Positions 7,130 through 9,152 of a DNA stretch of 9,152 nucleotides are shown here, in pieces. How positions within the stretch are numbered: position 1 is the first letter of the stretch; each line of letters starts with the position of its first letter. The stretch comes from Verrucomicrobiales bacterium (GTDB taxonomy: Bacteria; Verrucomicrobiota; Verrucomicrobiia; Verrucomicrobiales; Akkermansiaceae), in the NCBI GenBank assembly GCA_003527555.1, contig DPWT01000074.1:1-9152 (forward strand), read 5' to 3'. Position numbers and translations under genes: made by a program. The notes under the pieces were generated by a model. It was given only the letters and a program-made list of their open reading frames with translations. It had not been told where the DNA came from and searched no databases.

Positions 7130-7549
7130 TTACTCGCCCACCACCGCAAAACTGATCCTACGTGTATGGGGGGCATGACGGTGTTCAAAGAGAAACACCC
7201 CCTGCCAAGTTCCTAACGTAGCTCGACCGTGAATGATGGGAATTACCTCACTGCTTCGTGTGAGAGCCATACGGATGTGAGACGGCATGTCATCTGGACC
7301 TTCGTAAGTGTGAACAAAATAGGGAGTGTCCTCCGGCACCAAATGATCAAAAAACGCATGCAAGTCCGTACGCGCGCTCGGGTCAGCATTTTCCATGATC
7401 ACTGTGCTCGCACTAGTATGCTGGACAAAAATAGTAACCGTGCCGTTAGATACACCTGACTCGGCGACTACGCGGTTGACCTCATCAGTAATCTCATAAG
7501 TCCCCTTGCCATTGGTTTGCAAGGTTATCTCTGTGGTGCTAGCCGCCAT
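7130..7549 (-). CDS. yjbQ: YjbQ/UPF0047 family protein (secondary thiamine-phosphate synthase enzyme family)
   Basis: The 139-residue protein is full length for this small single-domain family and carries its conserved blocks: QHTSAS (43-48), NADPSARTDL (54-63), DDMPSHIR (86-93) and GTWQGVFLFEHR (113-124), the last with a conserved His (H123) near the putative active site. E. coli YjbQ shows weak thiamine-phosphate synthase activity, but the true role of the family is not settled. It is cytosolic, with no membrane segment. ATG 7549 is preceded by a poly-A stretch (minus-strand reading) and no clear ribosome site. It begins 13 bases after the PPK2 stop, so the two are almost surely one transcript. 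That pairing gives no obvious functional clue. Confidence 0.93.
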   Translation of the reverse strand: MAASTTEITLQTNGKGTYEITDEVNRVVAESGVSNGTVTIFVQHTSASTVIMENADPSARTDLHAFFDHLVPEDTPYFVHTYEGPDDMPSHIRMALTRSSEVIPIIHGRATLGTWQGVFLFEHRHAPHTRRISFAVVGE

Positions 7550-7562
7550 TTTTTTGCATCAA

Positions 7563-8384
7563 CTAATCAATAACAATATCCTCTGCCATCCAGTCGGCGA
7601 TCGGAAATTTCATGTCGAGACCCTTCATCGTATCCACAATGATGCGCGCAACCACTAGGTTGCGGTACCATTTTCTATCAGCAGGAATGACATACCATGG
7701 TGCGTGTTCAGTGGAAGTTTTTCGAATCACATCTTCATAAACTTCCTGAAAATCATCCCAGCGTGCCCGATCTTTCAGGTCGTCTGGGTTAAATTTCCAG
7801 TGTTTAACAACATTATCGAGACGCGCTTGCAAGCGCTTCCTCTGCTCATCTTTAGAGATATGTAAGAAAAGCTTGATAATGGTAGTGCCTTCCTCAGCAA
7901 GCATACGCTCAAAATCTATAATGTGCTGGTATCGCGGTTTCCAAATTTTTTCGGGATAGATCTTTTTCACTCTAACAGCGATGATGTCTTCGTAGTGGCT
8001 GCGGTTGAACACAACAATCTGACCATTGCGAGGTACCTGCGAGTGAACACGCCATAAAAAATCATGTGCCAAATCATCTTCACTCGGTTTTTTAAAAGGC
8101 TCGACGTGTATACCCTGAGGATCAACTTTAGAAAAAACACTTTTCACAGTACCATCTTTACCACCGGTATCCATGGCCTGTATGACAACAAGCAAACGGT
8201 TCTTATTCTCAGCATAGAGATGATTCTGCTGGATCTTAAGCTCTTCTCTAAGCTCATCCAGATATGGATCATGATCCACTTTTTCTCCGTCAAACAGCGA
8301 CTTGTCATTGGTTTCGCGATCAGCAAGCGTGAACTTCCCCTCGGGCTTAACGAGGTATTTTCTAAGGGCTCCTTCGACAGACAT
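7563..8384 (-). CDS. ppk2: Polyphosphate kinase 2 (PPK2 family polyphosphate:nucleotide phosphotransferase, class III-like)
   Basis: The 273-residue protein shows a single PPK2 domain with Walker A AMDTGGKDGT (70-79), a Walker B region ending FNRSHYED (126-133), and a lid region rich in Arg/Lys (ISKDEQRKRLQARLD, then WKF and RWDDFQEVYE) that holds polyphosphate. TSTEHAPWYVIPADRKWYRN near the C-terminus is a strong family mark. The N-terminal YLVKPEGKFTL and the overall pattern resemble what I recall of Meiothermus ruber PPK2, a class III enzyme that phosphorylates both AMP and ADP with polyphosphate; class is a comparison from memory, not a test. It is cytosolic. It lies 70 bases downstream of the aminotransferase fragment and 13 bases upstream of the yjbQ-like gene. 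The 8385-8454 gap (minus-strand reading) has GAAAG about 12 bases before the ATG as a weak ribosome site; I find no clear promoter there. Confidence 0.95.
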   Translation of the reverse strand: MSVEGALRKYLVKPEGKFTLADRETNDKSLFDGEKVDHDPYLDELREELKIQQNHLYAENKNRLLVVIQAMDTGGKDGTVKSVFSKVDPQGIHVEPFKKPSEDDLAHDFLWRVHSQVPRNGQIVVFNRSHYEDIIAVRVKKIYPEKIWKPRYQHIIDFERMLAEEGTTIIKLFLHISKDEQRKRLQARLDNVVKHWKFNPDDLKDRARWDDFQEVYEDVIRKTSTEHAPWYVIPADRKWYRNLVVARIIVDTMKGLDMKFPIADWMAEDIVID

Positions 8385-8454
8385 GTAGCTATTCTTTCAG
8401 ACTGAGTAAGGGGCTGGCAAGTTGTAAAACATAATAAGCAACCCTATGTCATTG

Positions 8455-8940
8455 TTAGATGGCTATTCCTGTATTTTGCGCTTCCTCACGAAACCCCTCA
8501 AGTAACTGCTTATAGACTGGACCTGGGACGGCATCAGCAATCTCCCGATCGTCAATATTGACTACCGGGATAACCTCCGCGGCGGTACCCGTTAAAAAGA
8601 CCTCGTCTGCAGTGTATACATCGTATCGGGTGATTGTGTCTTCAATGATATCAATATTCATACGCTCACAGAGATCAAAGATCACAGCCCGAGTGATACC
8701 ATCTAATGCACCATCTGAAATTTTGGGTGTAATAACAACTCCGTTTTTAACAATGAAAACAGTATCGCCGGTACACTCAGCTACAGTTCCCTCGTCGTTG
8801 AGCATGAGCCCTTCCATAACACCTGCTTTGATGCACTCAACTTTTGCCATGACGTTGTTCAGGTAGTTTAATGATTTAACCTGTGGGCTGAGCGTAGCAT
8901 GACTTGGAACCCGCTTCGAGTAACAAGGGTATGGAAGCAC
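8455..8940 (-). CDS. ilvE: Branched-chain-type class IV aminotransferase (IlvE-like), N-terminal part missing or broken
   Basis: The minus-strand frame encodes the C-terminal two thirds of a fold-type IV PLP aminotransferase: VKSLNYLNN with the Schiff-base lysine (K22 counted from GTG 8940, codon at 8875-8877), ECTGDTVFIVKNG, the SDGALDGITR phosphate-binding segment and FLTGTAAEVIPV, ending at a stop at 8455. IlvE proteins are about 285-310 residues; the ~130-145 residues that should precede the lysine (the small domain) are not there. Family resemblance stretches back to about KRVPSHATLSPQ; beyond that the open frame continues to 9033 with unrelated-looking residues, then a TGA at 9034-9036. 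No ATG lies in frame before 8850. So this is either a 5'-truncated or frameshifted pseudogene, or sequence errors near the window end have damaged a normal gene. Branched-chain amino acid transamination is the expected role if it is intact elsewhere. Confidence 0.8.
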   Translation of the reverse strand: MLPYPCYSKRVPSHATLSPQVKSLNYLNNVMAKVECIKAGVMEGLMLNDEGTVAECTGDTVFIVKNGVVITPKISDGALDGITRAVIFDLCERMNIDIIEDTITRYDVYTADEVFLTGTAAEVIPVVNIDDREIADAVPGPVYKQLLEGFREEAQNTGIAI

Positions 8941-9050
8941 TGTGTAAATTGGGAAGACTTTGCCCCAGTAAGGTCTCTTGAGAAAAAGAGGGTTGGTTTT
9001 GGGCTTGATTGGGTTGAAACTTAAAAAGTAAGATCAAAAGAAAATATAGT

Positions 9051-9152
9051 TTAGGATTCATAGGAAAGTAGTTTAAGATAACGTTGATGTGTTCCAATGG
9101 GCTCAATTTCAAAAGCCGTACCAATGGGTACAAGGCCATTGGATTCATAAAG
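9051..9152 (-). other. Tail of an unrecognised partial reading frame entering from the right edge
   Basis: Read on the minus strand from the window edge, one frame is open for 33 codons and stops at 9051-9053. Its residues (including PIGTAFEIEPIGT) look more protein-like than the two other frames, with a small internal PIGT repeat caused by two CCCATTGG copies (about 9095-9102 and 9118-9125). It could be the C-terminus of an unknown upstream gene, or degraded 5' sequence of the aminotransferase in another frame. It is too short to identify. Confidence 0.2.

Noticed and set aside
8064..8405. Plus-strand frame of 113 codons opposite the PPK2 gene
   Set aside because: It is antisense to the conserved Walker A and N-terminal region of PPK2 and has no recognisable motifs.
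8876..9148. Minus-strand frame of 90 codons overlapping the aminotransferase 5' region
   Set aside because: It overlaps the conserved lysine-containing segment in another frame and its residues look like low-complexity hydrophobic noise; kept only as a possible frameshifted remnant.

Overview
This 9.15-kb window looks like chromosomal DNA from a Gram-negative-type bacterium of moderate GC with weak or absent Shine-Dalgarno sequences. Its centrepiece is a set of C30-carotenoid tailoring genes. Pigments of this kind (glycosylated, acylated C30 carotenoic acids) are known from Staphylococcus, and similar ones from marine Verrucomicrobiota such as Rubritalea. A verrucomicrobial (or related PVC) origin is my best guess, but only an inference; nothing in the window fixes the taxon.

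Left part (1-4186): a class-3-type aldehyde dehydrogenase, cut by the left edge, is read leftwards from position 1026. Seventy bases away, and divergent from it, starts a tight three-gene rightward operon: a CrtP/CrtNb-type carotenoid terminal oxidase (1097-2596), a CrtQ-type glycosyltransferase (2608-3714) and a CrtO-type acyltransferase (3716-4186). Together the four would turn a C30 carotene end methyl into an aldehyde, then a carboxylic acid, then a glycosyl ester, then an acylated glycosyl ester, as in staphyloxanthin synthesis. The genes that make the C30 backbone (CrtM squalene/dehydrosqualene synthase, CrtN desaturase) are not in the window.

Middle part (4187-7028): after a possible terminator hairpin and an interesting GAATTC-containing inverted repeat comes a flavoprotein disulfide reductase of the Lpd/GR/MerA superfamily with an intact redox disulfide, probably NADPH-using, substrate unknown (4292-5731). 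It is followed by a membrane acyl-lipid desaturase with all three histidine boxes and an unusual charged N-terminal extension (5907-7028).

Right part (7029-9152), all on the minus strand: a YjbQ-family protein (7130-7549) sits 13 bases after a class-III-like polyphosphate kinase PPK2 (7563-8384). Upstream of these lies the C-terminal two thirds of a branched-chain-type class IV aminotransferase (8455-8940). Its reading frame loses family resemblance and hits a stop near 9034, so its 5' part is missing, frameshifted or replaced; a different partial frame ends at 9051. No RNA genes, CRISPR arrays or insertion sequences were seen. All intergenic gaps are under 300 bases.
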